The notes beneath the pieces were generated by a model, which was given only the letters and a program-made list of their open reading frames with translations, had not been told where the DNA came from and did not search any database. A stretch of DNA of 64,000 nt from positions 62,001 to 126,000 of the forward strand of contig JAGVPB010000037.1 in assembly GCA_020052415.1 (NCBI GenBank), given 5' to 3'. The translations under genes were made by a program, and so were the position numbers. The stretch is from Bacteroidales bacterium (GTDB lineage: Bacteria; Bacteroidota; Bacteroidia; Bacteroidales; JAADJA01). Shown here in pieces: positions 19,075 through 27,790 of the stretch. Numbering within the stretch: position 1 is the stretch's first letter; each line of letters begins with the position of its first letter.

Positions 19075-19283
19075 TCCGATGACCAGTCAATATGAACCAA
19101 TTCTTCAGGATCACAATTTAATATGTTCCTCTTTTTCAGTTTGGTAAGTTTATCAGTTTCTTTAGGCGGTACAATTTTCAAAATCTTCCCTTTTCTTTTA
19201 ATCTCAATTGGAATGCCTGTTTCAAGAACCTTGTCGAGCAGTTTATATAAATTTTGCCTTAAGGCTGAGGTGGAAATTAACAT
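19062..19283 (-). CDS. Phd/YefM-like antitoxin of the VapC pair
   Basis: 73 residues. It starts with a short DNA-binding-like segment (MLISTSALRQNLYKLLDKVLE) followed by GIPIEIKRKGKILKIVPPKE, the pattern of Phd/YefM antitoxins. An acidic, Trp-rich C-terminus (EELVHIDWSSEWKM) would fit into the toxin. It overlaps vapC by 13 bp. Two CGTACG palindromes sit over its promoter and probably mediate autorepression. Confidence 0.87.
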   Translation of the reverse strand: MLISTSALRQNLYKLLDKVLETGIPIEIKRKGKILKIVPPKETDKLTKLKKRNILNCDPEELVHIDWSSEWKM

Positions 19284-19299
19284 ATCCAGAAATTTTCAG

Positions 19300-19341
19300 C
19301 AAAAGTACTAATTACGTACGATAATATCAATTTTTCGTACG
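19300..19341 (-). promoter_or_regulatory. Antitoxin promoter with paired CGTACG operators
   Basis: On the minus strand: TTG (-33), a 20-bp spacer, then TACTTTTG (exact TAnnTTTG, 19300-19307), 16 bp before the ATG. Palindromes CGTACG occur at 19315-19320 and 19336-19341, 21 bp centre to centre (two helical turns), one in the spacer and one just upstream of -33. Confidence 0.6.
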
Positions 19342-19522
19342 ATTTATTGTTGCGCATACGCATCATTTGCGATTGCAATTCTGTCTTTTGCTTATTAAAA
19401 ACTACCCGGTTTGTCAAAACTACCAAAAGGAATTTATCTCTTGCTCTGCACTTCTGAGGAATATGTATTCAATGAGAAAATTATGATTCAATGAAAGCTT
19501 CCATTTTATAGTAAAAATTGAG

Positions 19523-19571
19523 ATTCTAAATCTAAAATCATAAATCTAATCTCTAAAATCTAATATCAAAA
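19523..19571. repeat. Heptamer array (ATCTAAA family) running into the nosY 3' end
   Basis: Seven contiguous 7-bp units of the form ATCTAAW. The last unit overlaps the stop codon and final codon of the permease gene. Confidence 0.8.
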
Positions 19572-20348
19572 ATCCTTCTTCTTAGCAAACCTGATAAAAA
19601 CAAAAACAGGAACAACAATCCAAATCACAAGTGAACCAAAGGCTACAATCATTCCCAGGCCGGTTCCCAAAAATTTATTAAACACCGCTCCTGTATAACC
19701 CATCAGTGCCGAAATATCCAGCTTGAGCATGATCAGAACTCGTGATAAATCTATAGGATTGAAAAGGGTCATGATGAGGGCGTATTTATCCAGCGGATAT
19801 TGTTCGAAAATCAGTAACGTCAGAAGAAAAATTCCATCGTAGATAATCGCAAAGAAAAGCCAGATAAATATTGAAATCCCAAAGCCCTTGATCGTATTCT
19901 CAAACCGGATTGAAACCAAAAATGAAAGGCCGGTGAAAATAAAAGTCAGAAAAAGGCCGGCGACCGTCAGCAACAAAAAGTTCCAGGCTTGCCCGGTTGC
20001 CTGAATTTCATAAAATAAAAAAGGAATGCCTGTTCCCAAAAGGTAACTTAACGAAAGGGATAGGGATAAACCTAAGTATTTGCCCATAAAAATGGAAGAA
20101 CGTTTCAATGGCAGGGCAAGCAATAGCTCTGCGAATTCCTTCGAACCATAAAAATAAAGGGCTCCGAACAAGGTAGCGATCAGCGGATTCAAAATCAGGA
20201 TAATATTCATCATGCTGATGATCGCTTTTGAAACATCATTGCTGAAATAGAGTAATCCAAAAGTGAAGATGAGATAAAACAGGAAATAGCCGTAGGTCCA
20301 GCGGCTGCGGGTGAGATCGAATAAACTGTATTTAAGAATTTTAAACAT
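19566..20348 (-). CDS. nosY: NosY-like ABC transporter permease
   Basis: 260 residues with about six membrane helices. It begins MFKILKYSLFDLTRSRW, a typical NosY/ABC-2 permease N-terminus, and has the conserved YFYGSKEFAELLLALPLKRSSIFMGKYLGL coupling region (about 67-96). With NosF and NosD it supports maturation of the copper centres of N2O reductase. The ATG overlaps the nosF stop by 8 bp, so translation is coupled. It is the last gene of the nos operon. Confidence 0.93.
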   Translation of the reverse strand: MFKILKYSLFDLTRSRWTYGYFLFYLIFTFGLLYFSNDVSKAIISMMNIILILNPLIATLFGALYFYGSKEFAELLLALPLKRSSIFMGKYLGLSLSLSLSYLLGTGIPFLFYEIQATGQAWNFLLLTVAGLFLTFIFTGLSFLVSIRFENTIKGFGISIFIWLFFAIIYDGIFLLTLLIFEQYPLDKYALIMTLFNPIDLSRVLIMLKLDISALMGYTGAVFNKFLGTGLGMIVAFGSLVIWIVVPVFVFIRFAKKKDF

Positions 20349-21048
20349 GCTGGCCGGATAAAATGTTCGCAATAGAGTGTTCCAGTTTCAGACCGCCGTA
20401 TTTTGACTTTAATTCCTCAACCGAACCTGAGAAAAAAATATTCCCCTCAAGCAGAAAAATGACATCATCAGCCAATTCTTCAACCAGGGAAACAATGTGG
20501 GTTGTAAGCAGGATGGCTTTTCCATTTTTCTTTTCCGCAATCAGTAATTCTTTGAACCTTATGAGCGATAAGGGATCAAGACCCGCTGTCGGTTCATCGA
20601 GTATGTAATTCGGGCTTTCGAACATAAACGCAAGCAAAATATTTACTTTTTGCCGCGTCCCACCCGAAAGATGACGCAGTGGTTTATCCATCGCCTGTTT
20701 CAGATCAAACATTTCGGCCAAAGGATCTTCCTTACCTTCAGTTCTGCGAATATCTTTGATCATGCGTATCAGTTCCTTCACCTTTAGATTCTCAGGAAAC
20801 CTGGCAATTTGAGGCAGATAGCCAATTTGATTTCTGTATTTCCAGTTATTGTGAATACCCTTGCCGTTCATCTCAATGCTGCCGTCTCCCGGAATTACCA
20901 TCCCGAGAATACTTTTGATCAGTGTGGTTTTACCGGAGCCATTGGGACCCAGAATAGCTGTAATAACGCCATCCCGGATGTTGAGGTTAATCCCTTTCAG
21001 AACCTCATTACGCCCGAATGATTTTTGCAGATTGTCAATTATTATCAT
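20341..21048 (-). CDS. nosF: NosF-like ABC transporter ATP-binding protein
   Basis: 235 residues. Walker A GPNGSGKTT (about 33-41), Q-loop YLPQIARFPENL, signature LSGGTRQKVN (about 128-137), Walker B NYILDEPTAGLDP and the H-loop Thr-Thr-His. Energises the NosDFY system. It overlaps nosD by 4 bp (ATGA) and nosY by 8 bp. Confidence 0.95.
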   Translation of the reverse strand: MIIIDNLQKSFGRNEVLKGINLNIRDGVITAILGPNGSGKTTLIKSILGMVIPGDGSIEMNGKGIHNNWKYRNQIGYLPQIARFPENLKVKELIRMIKDIRRTEGKEDPLAEMFDLKQAMDKPLRHLSGGTRQKVNILLAFMFESPNYILDEPTAGLDPLSLIRFKELLIAEKKNGKAILLTTHIVSLVEELADDVIFLLEGNIFFSGSVEELKSKYGGLKLEHSIANILSGQHV

Positions 21049-22325
21049 TTCAGGATCATTTTCATTAAAGGCGACGGATCGGCAAGTGAGGGCGGTGTAA
21101 GTGAAGGTGTAATCTTTTCAGCAAAGTTGATCAAATCAACAAATGAACTTCGGAGCAGGATGATGGAAACCGGCAGGTTGCTTACGATCATGCTGAACAG
21201 TTTGACGGGTTTGTAGGGAATATCACCAATTCCGTCTTTGTTCAGATCGTAACCCGTATATTCGCTCCAGAAATTTCCTTCGTACCGGTTGTAATTTGTC
21301 GAAGTATTGGTGATCAGATCAAAAGTATTTGAAATAAAATTATTGCCTGAAATTGTATTGTCCATACAACTACCCAAAATTTTCAACGCCCAGCCATTCT
21401 GCCTGAATTCATTCCCGGTAATTTTGATCCGGTTCGAACCGTCGGCAAAAATCCCGATTGTGTTCTCATTAAACCGGTTGCCCGTGATCTCACCATCGAG
21501 AATGTCTTTCAACAACAATCCGTATGATGAAGGCCCCCAGTTTTTTTCAAACAAATTATCTTGCATGATAATGACCCTCGAAAACATTACCGCCACCCCT
21601 GCCCCATTGTTTCTGAAGGTATTATTCACATACCGGTCATCGTTCGAGAACATAAAATGAAGCCCGTATCTCAGGTTGCCTTCACTAAGATTGCCTGTAA
21701 TATGACTATGCTCCACAAATTCAAAATAAATTCCATCACGGTGGCCTTTGCAAGAATTACCGCTTATCTCAGCATTCTTTGAGTACCACAAATGAATAGC
21801 ATTCCCGGAAGAAGCCTCACTAGTAGCTTGCCCGATAATTTCGTTATTTTTGACAATACATTCATTTGCATGCTTGAGGTAAATGCCGAAAAATGTATTA
21901 TAAAGGCGGTTGTTTTCAATACGGCAATGACTATGCCCGTTTATTTTGATGCCGGCTAAGTCATAAATATAACTGATTCCTGTATTCCTGATTTCGAATC
22001 CCGAAACAACGACACTATCGGCATCCACAAAAAACACATCCGACTGTCCATTTCCTTCAATTACCGGAAAGTTTTCACCCCACAACGTCAGCTGTTTGCC
22101 AATCAGGATTTTGCCCTCTGAATATTCTCCATTGCTGACCATTACGAAGTCGCCATTTTTAGCTGCACCGATCGCGGAAGTGATGGTGGTATATTTACAG
22201 TTTTTACAAACCTGAATGGTATCTGAAGCATGAGCGAATTGAAAACAAAAAAGTAACAGAAGCAGAAAACCCTGAACCTTGCCAAGCAGCTCACACTTTG
22301 AATCAATATGCAACTTTCCAATCAT
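21045..22325 (-). CDS. nosD: NosD, periplasmic copper-site maturation protein
   Basis: 426 residues: a signal peptide (hydrophobic FLLLLLFCFQFAHAS, about 20-34), then a right-handed parallel beta-helix of CASH-type repeats (GNEIxGNxxxxNxxGI, about 60-330). A NosD-typical C-terminal region includes RYEGNFWSEYTGYDLNKDGI and GDIPYKP. NosD delivers copper or sulfur to N2O reductase with NosF and NosY. It lies between nosL and nosF in one operon. Confidence 0.96.
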   Translation of the reverse strand: MIGKLHIDSKCELLGKVQGFLLLLLFCFQFAHASDTIQVCKNCKYTTITSAIGAAKNGDFVMVSNGEYSEGKILIGKQLTLWGENFPVIEGNGQSDVFFVDADSVVVSGFEIRNTGISYIYDLAGIKINGHSHCRIENNRLYNTFFGIYLKHANECIVKNNEIIGQATSEASSGNAIHLWYSKNAEISGNSCKGHRDGIYFEFVEHSHITGNLSEGNLRYGLHFMFSNDDRYVNNTFRNNGAGVAVMFSRVIIMQDNLFEKNWGPSSYGLLLKDILDGEITGNRFNENTIGIFADGSNRIKITGNEFRQNGWALKILGSCMDNTISGNNFISNTFDLITNTSTNYNRYEGNFWSEYTGYDLNKDGIGDIPYKPVKLFSMIVSNLPVSIILLRSSFVDLINFAEKITPSLTPPSLADPSPLMKMILK

Positions 22326-22334
22326 TAAACAGGA

Positions 22335-22781
22335 TCAGTTCAGGTTTTCAAATTTATCTAAAAGTTTCTGCCAGGTGTATATATCACCGCCATTTTCCTC
22401 CTGAAATTTCATGGCAATTGACTCATCATTAAAAGCGGTCAGAAACATCCCCATCGGACTCGGCATCCCCTGGCTATGAAGGATATGGCTGTGATGGGCA
22501 TCTTCCAGGGTTTCCGGATGATTGAATGGTGTGAGCAAAACAAGTTTAACATTCGATTGTTCGACCTGGCCCTCTTTCAGGTAACGAACCAGGCACTCGA
22601 CTGAATCGAATTTGAAAACTTTTCCTTTGGAAGTCACCAATTCTGTCCCATACCTCTGATCCATAATGATCATTTCGCAATATGCACAACCATCCTGACC
22701 GTAAACAATGGGTTCGGGAACAGATGAACAGGAAGCGAGCAAAAATCCAAAACTGACTATAGTAAATATTTTATTTTTCAT
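22335..22781 (-). CDS. nosL: NosL, copper-binding lipoprotein
   Basis: 148 residues from ATG 22781 (MKNKIFTIVSFGFLLASC), with a lipobox Cys 18. The NosL signature is clear: GQDGCAYCEMIIMDQRYGTE (about 28-47) with the CxYCxM copper site, then KFDSVECLVRYL. NosL binds Cu(I) for N2O reductase assembly. It overlaps the upstream membrane gene by 11 bp; a longer in-frame ATG at 22883 lies within that gene and was not chosen. Confidence 0.95.
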   Translation of the reverse strand: MKNKIFTIVSFGFLLASCSSVPEPIVYGQDGCAYCEMIIMDQRYGTELVTSKGKVFKFDSVECLVRYLKEGQVEQSNVKLVLLTPFNHPETLEDAHHSHILHSQGMPSPMGMFLTAFNDESIAMKFQEENGGDIYTWQKLLDKFENLN

Positions 22782-23358
22782 ATTGAACATCTTTAGGTCT
22801 TTTAAACCAAAAGGCGAAAAAAGCAAAAATGATTGAAATACCAATAAACAGGCTACCCCAAAATGGATAAGAATAAGCTTCAAAATTCAGAAGTAACTTT
22901 TTCCCAAACAATGGAGGCTGGTAAGCCATTCCCGGTACTTTGATTGGAGCCGTGGGTGATAAATTATGGCCATAATCATATTCCCATAGATAAAAATCGT
23001 AAACAGCAAGAATTCCTAAAACAATGACCAGAATCATCCAGGCAAGATAAATCCATTTTTTATTCATGATTGCTGCAAAAAGTCCCAGAAGCATCACTGC
23101 TCCAATTATAAACTTGAAATATTGTAACTCAGGAATTGAATCCGGCACGATCATCTGCATCCCGACATAGTGGTTCAATATATTAATGTTTTGAAGGGTT
23201 CCTGTTGTTTCGCCAGTGATCTGATTGATCCAGATATACATGGTAATACCGGTTGGATATTGAGGTGCGATCAGGGTTATCCTCCAAATCGGAAAAAAGA
23301 AAACCAGAACCATGACTGTTGCGGCTAAAACCATTGATATCCTTGGTATGTTTTTCAT
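22771..23358 (-). CDS. Nos-cluster membrane protein of unknown function
   Basis: 195 residues with four predicted membrane helices (about 8-28, 84-104, 106-124 and 168-188). The long loops are rich in aromatic residues and Pro (QYPTGITMYIWINQITGE; PGMAYQPPLFGKKLLLNFEA). It lies between nosZ and nosL, the place where clade II clusters of other phyla often carry nosB or other membrane genes; whether it is homologous is not decidable here. Its stop overlaps the nosL start, so it probably serves N2O reductase maturation or electron supply. No cofactor motif was seen. Confidence 0.85.
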   Translation of the reverse strand: MKNIPRISMVLAATVMVLVFFFPIWRITLIAPQYPTGITMYIWINQITGETTGTLQNINILNHYVGMQMIVPDSIPELQYFKFIIGAVMLLGLFAAIMNKKWIYLAWMILVIVLGILAVYDFYLWEYDYGHNLSPTAPIKVPGMAYQPPLFGKKLLLNFEAYSYPFWGSLFIGISIIFAFFAFWFKRPKDVQYEK

Positions 23359-23378
23359 TTAATTTAATTTTAAATAAT

Positions 23379-23407
23379 GGTTTCAGCTCCCGACGGGAGC
23401 TGAAACC
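23379..23407 (-). promoter_or_regulatory. Perfect 13-bp hairpin after nosZ
   Basis: 23379-23391 pairs without mismatch with 23395-23407 around a 3-nt loop, starting 9 bp after the nosZ stop. On the minus strand it is followed by an A/T-rich stretch but no T-run. It is therefore more likely an mRNA-stability or attenuation element than a full terminator. Confidence 0.7.
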
Positions 23408-23416
23408 GGAGGCAAC

Positions 23417-25384
23417 TTATTTGGCAGAACCGGTCCACCATTTTAATTTTAAATCAGAACCTTTTTTCGATACCCTTGCATAACCCTGCATTTCCTGGTG
23501 CAACGCTGAACAGAAATCGGTGCAGTAAAAAGGAAATACCCCTTCTGATTTGGGTTCCCATAATAATGTTTCGGTCTGACCCGGCATGATCAGCAATTCG
23601 GCATTGGTCGCACCCATGATTCCGAAACCATGAGGTACATCCCAGTCCTGTTCGAGGTTTGTAACATGAAAATAAACTTTATCGCCTACCTGGAATCCTT
23701 CAATATTATCCGGTGCAAAATGACTGCGGATGGTGGTCATATAAACCCTTACGACATTGCCTTCCCTGACAACCTTAGTCTGATCCTCGCTTTTGGTAAC
23801 ATAAGGATGAGTATTTTCTGCCAGGTTGAAAAACTGTTTTGACTTTGGCTTGATTAAATCAGCCGGAATTCCCTGTCCATAATGCGGCTCACCCACTGTC
23901 GGAAAATCGAGAAGAAGCTGGATTTTATCACCCGAAATGTCATACAATTGGGCTGACTGGTTCATTTCTGGTCCCGTAGGTAAATAACGGTCCTTGGTGA
24001 TCTTGTTCATGGCCAGCATATATTTCCCAAATGGTTTGCGGGAGTCGCCTCCAGGAATCATCAGGTGGCCGACAGAATAATAACACGGCGACCGGTCAAT
24101 CACTTCCCAGGTTCCCACTTTCCATTTTACAATTTCAGAAGAAATAAAGAATGTGGTATATGCATTTCCATTGGCATCAAACTCAGTATGTAACGGGCCG
24201 AGTCCGCCGCTTTTAACCACACCTGCAAGGATAGCATCATAATTCAACACCGGAATACCCTGGATTTCTTTCTCAAAGGCCTTATCTTCAATGGCTTTGA
24301 GCATTTTAGTAAATGAATGTACCGACATGTCGGCAGATAATTTACCAGCTCCGACAATATATTCACCGGTCGGGTCAACATCCACGCCATGCGGAGATTT
24401 TGGTGTCGGGAGATAATAAACCAGGCCAGGGCATTCAGCAGGAATCAAAACCTTTACACTTTTAATTTGCTCAGAAGTTGCCATGTGAGCATTATCATCA
24501 TAAATATTATGATAAAATGAAGTTGGAAAATCATGTGCTTTACCTCCTTTTACATACTCTTCAGCCTTTTTCCAGTTAACCGCTGCAATAAAGTCTTTAT
24601 CGAATTGGGAAGCATTGGCTTCTAAAAGTGTATTGCTTTCTTCAGCATTATAACAGGTAAAAAATGTCCAGCCATGTGAGGCGCCTTTCCCCGAATGAGC
24701 AAGGTCGTAATTAAAAGCGGGAAGCAAAACCTGAAAAGCAACATCCATTTTGCCAGTGACCGGATCGCAGGAGATAAAAGAAAGTGCACCTTTGAAATTT
24801 TCTTTATATGACTCTACCGCTACATCTTTTTGCGGGACAGGTACGCTGAATCGTGTACCCGCAACGACATACTCCGTATTTTCAGTTGTGAAAGGTGAAC
24901 TGTGGTTTCCACCACTATTCGGTAACTCGATAATCTCAACTGTTTCAAATGTTGAAAGATCAATCCGGGCTACGCGCGGGGTATTGTTTCCGTTTATAAA
25001 TATCCAGCGACCATCTGGAATACCTTCTGTCTGGGATAATTCCGGATGATGAGCATCGTCCCAGGGTATAAATCCGTATGATGTCTGAAGTAATGGCTTT
25101 GTTTCTTCATTAAAACCATACCCTTTTTCCGCATCCAGCGAAAAAACGGGAATTACCTTCAGCAATCTGCCTGATGGCAAACCATAAACACTCATCTGTC
25201 CGCTGAAACCTCCGGAAAGAAAAGCATAGAATTCATCATGCTGTCCAGGAGCTACGTAAACTTTCGAAGCTACATCGCTGCTGAAAGGACTCGATTTTTC
25301 ATCCGAACCCTTAGGACTGCATCCCGAAATTAAGAACAGGGCAATGATACCCCATCCGGCTAAAGTAGAATTTTTCATTTTCAT
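23417..25384 (-). CDS. nosZ: Clade II (Sec-dependent) nitrous oxide reductase, predicted lipoprotein
   Basis: 655 residues. The N-terminus is a lipoprotein signal (LFLISGC, Cys 22), not a Tat signal, which marks the clade II form. The central seven-bladed propeller carries the CuZ histidines (for example SGGNHSSPFTTENTEYVV, KSPHGVDVDPTGEYIVGAGK, GLGPLHTEFDANGNAYT). The C-terminal cupredoxin holds CuA: DWDVPHGFGI and YCTDFCSALHQEMQGY (Cys, Cys, His, Met). It reduces N2O to N2 in the periplasm, attached to a membrane. It follows the cytochrome c gene by 25 bp. Confidence 0.98.
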   Translation of the reverse strand: MKMKNSTLAGWGIIALFLISGCSPKGSDEKSSPFSSDVASKVYVAPGQHDEFYAFLSGGFSGQMSVYGLPSGRLLKVIPVFSLDAEKGYGFNEETKPLLQTSYGFIPWDDAHHPELSQTEGIPDGRWIFINGNNTPRVARIDLSTFETVEIIELPNSGGNHSSPFTTENTEYVVAGTRFSVPVPQKDVAVESYKENFKGALSFISCDPVTGKMDVAFQVLLPAFNYDLAHSGKGASHGWTFFTCYNAEESNTLLEANASQFDKDFIAAVNWKKAEEYVKGGKAHDFPTSFYHNIYDDNAHMATSEQIKSVKVLIPAECPGLVYYLPTPKSPHGVDVDPTGEYIVGAGKLSADMSVHSFTKMLKAIEDKAFEKEIQGIPVLNYDAILAGVVKSGGLGPLHTEFDANGNAYTTFFISSEIVKWKVGTWEVIDRSPCYYSVGHLMIPGGDSRKPFGKYMLAMNKITKDRYLPTGPEMNQSAQLYDISGDKIQLLLDFPTVGEPHYGQGIPADLIKPKSKQFFNLAENTHPYVTKSEDQTKVVREGNVVRVYMTTIRSHFAPDNIEGFQVGDKVYFHVTNLEQDWDVPHGFGIMGATNAELLIMPGQTETLLWEPKSEGVFPFYCTDFCSALHQEMQGYARVSKKGSDLKLKWWTGSAK

Positions 25385-25409
25385 TTTGTTCTGTTTTAGT
25401 GTTAGAGAT

Positions 25410-25889
25410 TTATTTCAATGTCCGAAAATATTCAAGAATTTTACGAGCTTCATCCTGGGTGAGATGCTGGTTGGCCATAGGTGCAAGGTTATAATCAATT
25501 AAAAGCTGTTTTGCTATCGGATCACTTTTAACCATTTCCTCAGGATTCAGGATCATGTTCATGATCCATTCAGGCGATCTCCTTTCCATAATGCCCTTTG
25601 GTGCAGGTCCGATAAATTTTTCCTCCGCCTTATGACATGCCGAGCACTTTGCAGTGTAAATTTTTTGTCCTTCATCAACCATTGCCTGATCAAGATTACC
25701 CAAAGTTATGCTTTGAACGGGACCGATCCCCTTGTTTTTCATAGGATCGTTAGAGTTACCTGTAGCATTGGATTCGGATTGTGAACCACCTTCAGATTGT
25801 TTATTATTACTTTCTGATCCGCCACAAGAAGCTAACATGAAGAGTAAAGACAGAATTACAATTCCGTTTAATTTAAAATGTTTTTTCAT
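25410..25889 (-). CDS. Monohaem cytochrome c lipoprotein
   Basis: 159 residues: a lipoprotein signal (LLFMLASC, Cys 22), a Ser/Asn/Gly-rich linker (about 23-50) and a class I cytochrome c domain with CSACH (Cys 82, Cys 85, His 86) and the probable axial Met in NLAPMANQHL (about 138). It is directly upstream of nosZ in the same operon and is the best candidate for its electron donor, as in other clade II clusters. Confidence 0.93.
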   Translation of the reverse strand: MKKHFKLNGIVILSLLFMLASCGGSESNNKQSEGGSQSESNATGNSNDPMKNKGIGPVQSITLGNLDQAMVDEGQKIYTAKCSACHKAEEKFIGPAPKGIMERRSPEWIMNMILNPEEMVKSDPIAKQLLIDYNLAPMANQHLTQDEARKILEYFRTLK

Positions 25890-25922
25890 TTTTTTAAAGT
25901 TTATTAAATTTAAAATTTTATA

Positions 25923-25938
25923 TTTATGTTTTCAATAC
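25923..25938 (-). promoter_or_regulatory. Motif shared with the Rrf2 promoter, upstream of cytochrome c-nosZ
   Basis: The minus-strand GTATTGAAAACATAAATA matches GTATTGAAATACATAAATA upstream of the Rrf2 gene with one base missing. It lies 34-49 bp before the cytochrome c start. No exact TAnnTTTG element accompanies it, and the region is very AT-rich. Confidence 0.35.
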
Positions 25939-25977
25939 TTTTATTCTGATTAAAAAATATCAATACCGGCCTGGAAA

Positions 25978-26502
25978 TTATTTCTTAATCATAAAATAAT
26001 TTTTAAAAATTCCCGGTGAATTTTCCAGGCTCCAAATCAAAAAGCCCTTTTCTTTTACTTTATCCAACAGTGGGGCAGGAAGAAAAGGAGTCGTCAATTC
26101 ATAAATATCTCCCGGATTCCAGTCTTTCAGATCCTGCATAACCTTTGTCAGCGGATGACCGCCCGAAGCAATCATTTCGCCGGCATCAAAGCGTACTTTA
26201 ATTTTATTCGATGAGAACCAATCGGGAGTTTCAGTCTGATGCTCCGGGTTACCTTGTATATTTTCAAGAGTTCCCTGTCCGGTTAAATCCCGCAGCTTAT
26301 TCACGACAACATCCACTGGAAGCTTTCCGATTGCTGCAGCCTGACGTATTGAAGTAACCCTTGCGACTGTTCTTCTTAAAATCGGATTCTGCAGTTTTTT
26401 AAATGCCGGTGCTAAGTCAATCAGAACATTCTCAAGTTCAGGATAGGCATCCAGCAACTCCGCAATTTTTGTGTGAGGTGTAATTATCAGTTTCGTTTCC
26501 AT
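25978..26502 (-). CDS. DUF1858/DUF2249 two-domain protein
   Basis: 174 residues. The N-terminal DUF1858-like part (about 1-75: TKIAELLDAYPELENVLIDL, NPILRRTVARVTSIRQAA) is followed by a C-terminal DUF2249 domain (about 98-174: VRFDAGEMIASGGHPLTKVM, GDIYELTTPFLPAPLLD). Such proteins accompany denitrification and NO-response genes and resemble SirA/TusA-like folds; the biochemical role is unproven. It is 5 bp from the DUF438 gene, so the two are co-transcribed. Confidence 0.87.
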   Translation of the reverse strand: METKLIITPHTKIAELLDAYPELENVLIDLAPAFKKLQNPILRRTVARVTSIRQAAAIGKLPVDVVVNKLRDLTGQGTLENIQGNPEHQTETPDWFSSNKIKVRFDAGEMIASGGHPLTKVMQDLKDWNPGDIYELTTPFLPAPLLDKVKEKGFLIWSLENSPGIFKNYFMIKK

Positions 26503-26507
26503 CTCTG

Positions 26508-27743
26508 TTAGTTTTTGTATGATAAAATGCGTTGTTCGCCTTCAAGTTTCCGCTTGTCCGATAAATTCTGAGAGACCTCTAAAGTGCCGAGGTATTCACC
26601 CTTCTCATCCCTGAGTGCGAAATATTCAATGTGTATGAACTGATCCTGCTTTTGAATCCAGAAAGGAGCACTGTCCTGCCTTCCACTTTTAAAATCGTCC
26701 ACAATCTGATTAACAATATGAACGCTCGAAGGCGGATGACACATTCGAACATCACGGTTAAGGATCGCCCTGTTTCGCTGAAATATTCTTTCTTTTCCCT
26801 GTGAAAAATATTTTACCTTGTCATTCCTGTCAACAAAAGTTATATCAACCGGAAGCGTGTTTAAAATTGCATGAAGTTCTTCATTTGTAAAGCTACCCGT
26901 GTGAAGTTGGATTTGTTCGTTATCGGTTTTCACCATGCTGGTCAAATCAATAATTCCTGGTTTCCATTCGGCTGGAGGATCGTAAAGGCAATAACCTATT
27001 TCATTGGTTTGACGCGCTATCTGATACCAGTCGCTGTCAGTAAGCTTGTCCATACACATAGGGAATAAAATTTCTTCCTCTTTCATGGTCATATCGGCGA
27101 TTCCGGTAGTAGCAGGTTTAAATATCATTTCTGTCAGAGCACGGGCTTCACCTGGTGTAACTGGTTCACGGAAAGAGAGAGTTTCTGTTGCGCTTTTCAG
27201 CATTTCGCGCACTTCGTCATGCTTTCCCCACATTACTTTCGGTGGTCCGGTTATTCCAATTTTTTCGAGGTACGGAAACAGCAGGTTTTCCTTACGCTGA
27301 TAATGCTTATCCACATCCGTCAGGTTATTGAAAAGCTGATGAAGTTTTAATAATACCTCATTTACCTTTTCCTGAGATGAAGTTGCTTCTAAATCCTTGT
27401 ATAAAATTTCACATTGTTCTATGACTTTTTTTAATTCGTCGTTCTCATGAATAAATACATCCACGGGATGACCTTCAGGTATTTCCTGAGCAGACGAATG
27501 ATCAATGTGACCCTCCAGCGCCAGGGTATGCAGGTCACAAAATTTCAGTACTTCTTCATCGCTGAGAATACCGTCTGAAATCAGGGCTTGCTCAACTTCC
27601 ACAACCTCTCCGTAAGGAATCTTCGACATCAGTCGGATCAGCTGATTCCGCACCTCATCCGGGGCTTCCCCCTTATGAAGTTGCAGGATCATGTGTTTTA
27701 GCAGTTCCTTTCGCTTTTCAGAATTATTAATTAGTTCACTCAT
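26508..27743 (-). CDS. DUF438-hemerythrin-PAS protein (NO/O2 response)
   Basis: 411 residues: DUF438 (about 1-80), a hemerythrin-like four-helix domain (about 88-230: HPVDVFIHENDEL, DKHYQRKENLLFPYLE, WGKHDEVREML, MTMKEEEILFPM) with His and Glu residues suited to a di-iron site, and a C-terminal PAS domain (about 285-405: FVDRNDKVKYFSQGKERIF, HIEYFALRDEKGEYLGTLE). It probably binds O2 or NO and supports repair of iron-sulfur or di-iron centres, or senses. It begins a small operon with the DUF2249 gene; an NsrR-like half-site sits in its upstream region. Confidence 0.9.
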   Translation of the reverse strand: MSELINNSEKRKELLKHMILQLHKGEAPDEVRNQLIRLMSKIPYGEVVEVEQALISDGILSDEEVLKFCDLHTLALEGHIDHSSAQEIPEGHPVDVFIHENDELKKVIEQCEILYKDLEATSSQEKVNEVLLKLHQLFNNLTDVDKHYQRKENLLFPYLEKIGITGPPKVMWGKHDEVREMLKSATETLSFREPVTPGEARALTEMIFKPATTGIADMTMKEEEILFPMCMDKLTDSDWYQIARQTNEIGYCLYDPPAEWKPGIIDLTSMVKTDNEQIQLHTGSFTNEELHAILNTLPVDITFVDRNDKVKYFSQGKERIFQRNRAILNRDVRMCHPPSSVHIVNQIVDDFKSGRQDSAPFWIQKQDQFIHIEYFALRDEKGEYLGTLEVSQNLSDKRKLEGEQRILSYKN

Positions 27744-27760
27744 TTTTATTAACTTTTATT

Positions 27761-27771
27761 AAATACATTTT
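27761..27771 (-). promoter_or_regulatory. NsrR-like half-site upstream of the DUF438 gene
   Basis: The minus strand reads AAAATGTATTT, 10 of 11 matches to the enterobacterial NsrR half-site AAGATGYATTT. It lies 18-28 bp before the ATG. A TTAATTTG (one mismatch to TAnnTTTG) lies just upstream. Confidence 0.4.
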
Positions 27772-27790
27772 ACTATCAAATTAATTCAGA

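Noticed and set aside
25940-25975. FNR/DNR-type site upstream of cytochrome c-nosZ
   Set aside because: TGAT and ATCA halves are present but 8 bp apart rather than the required 4.
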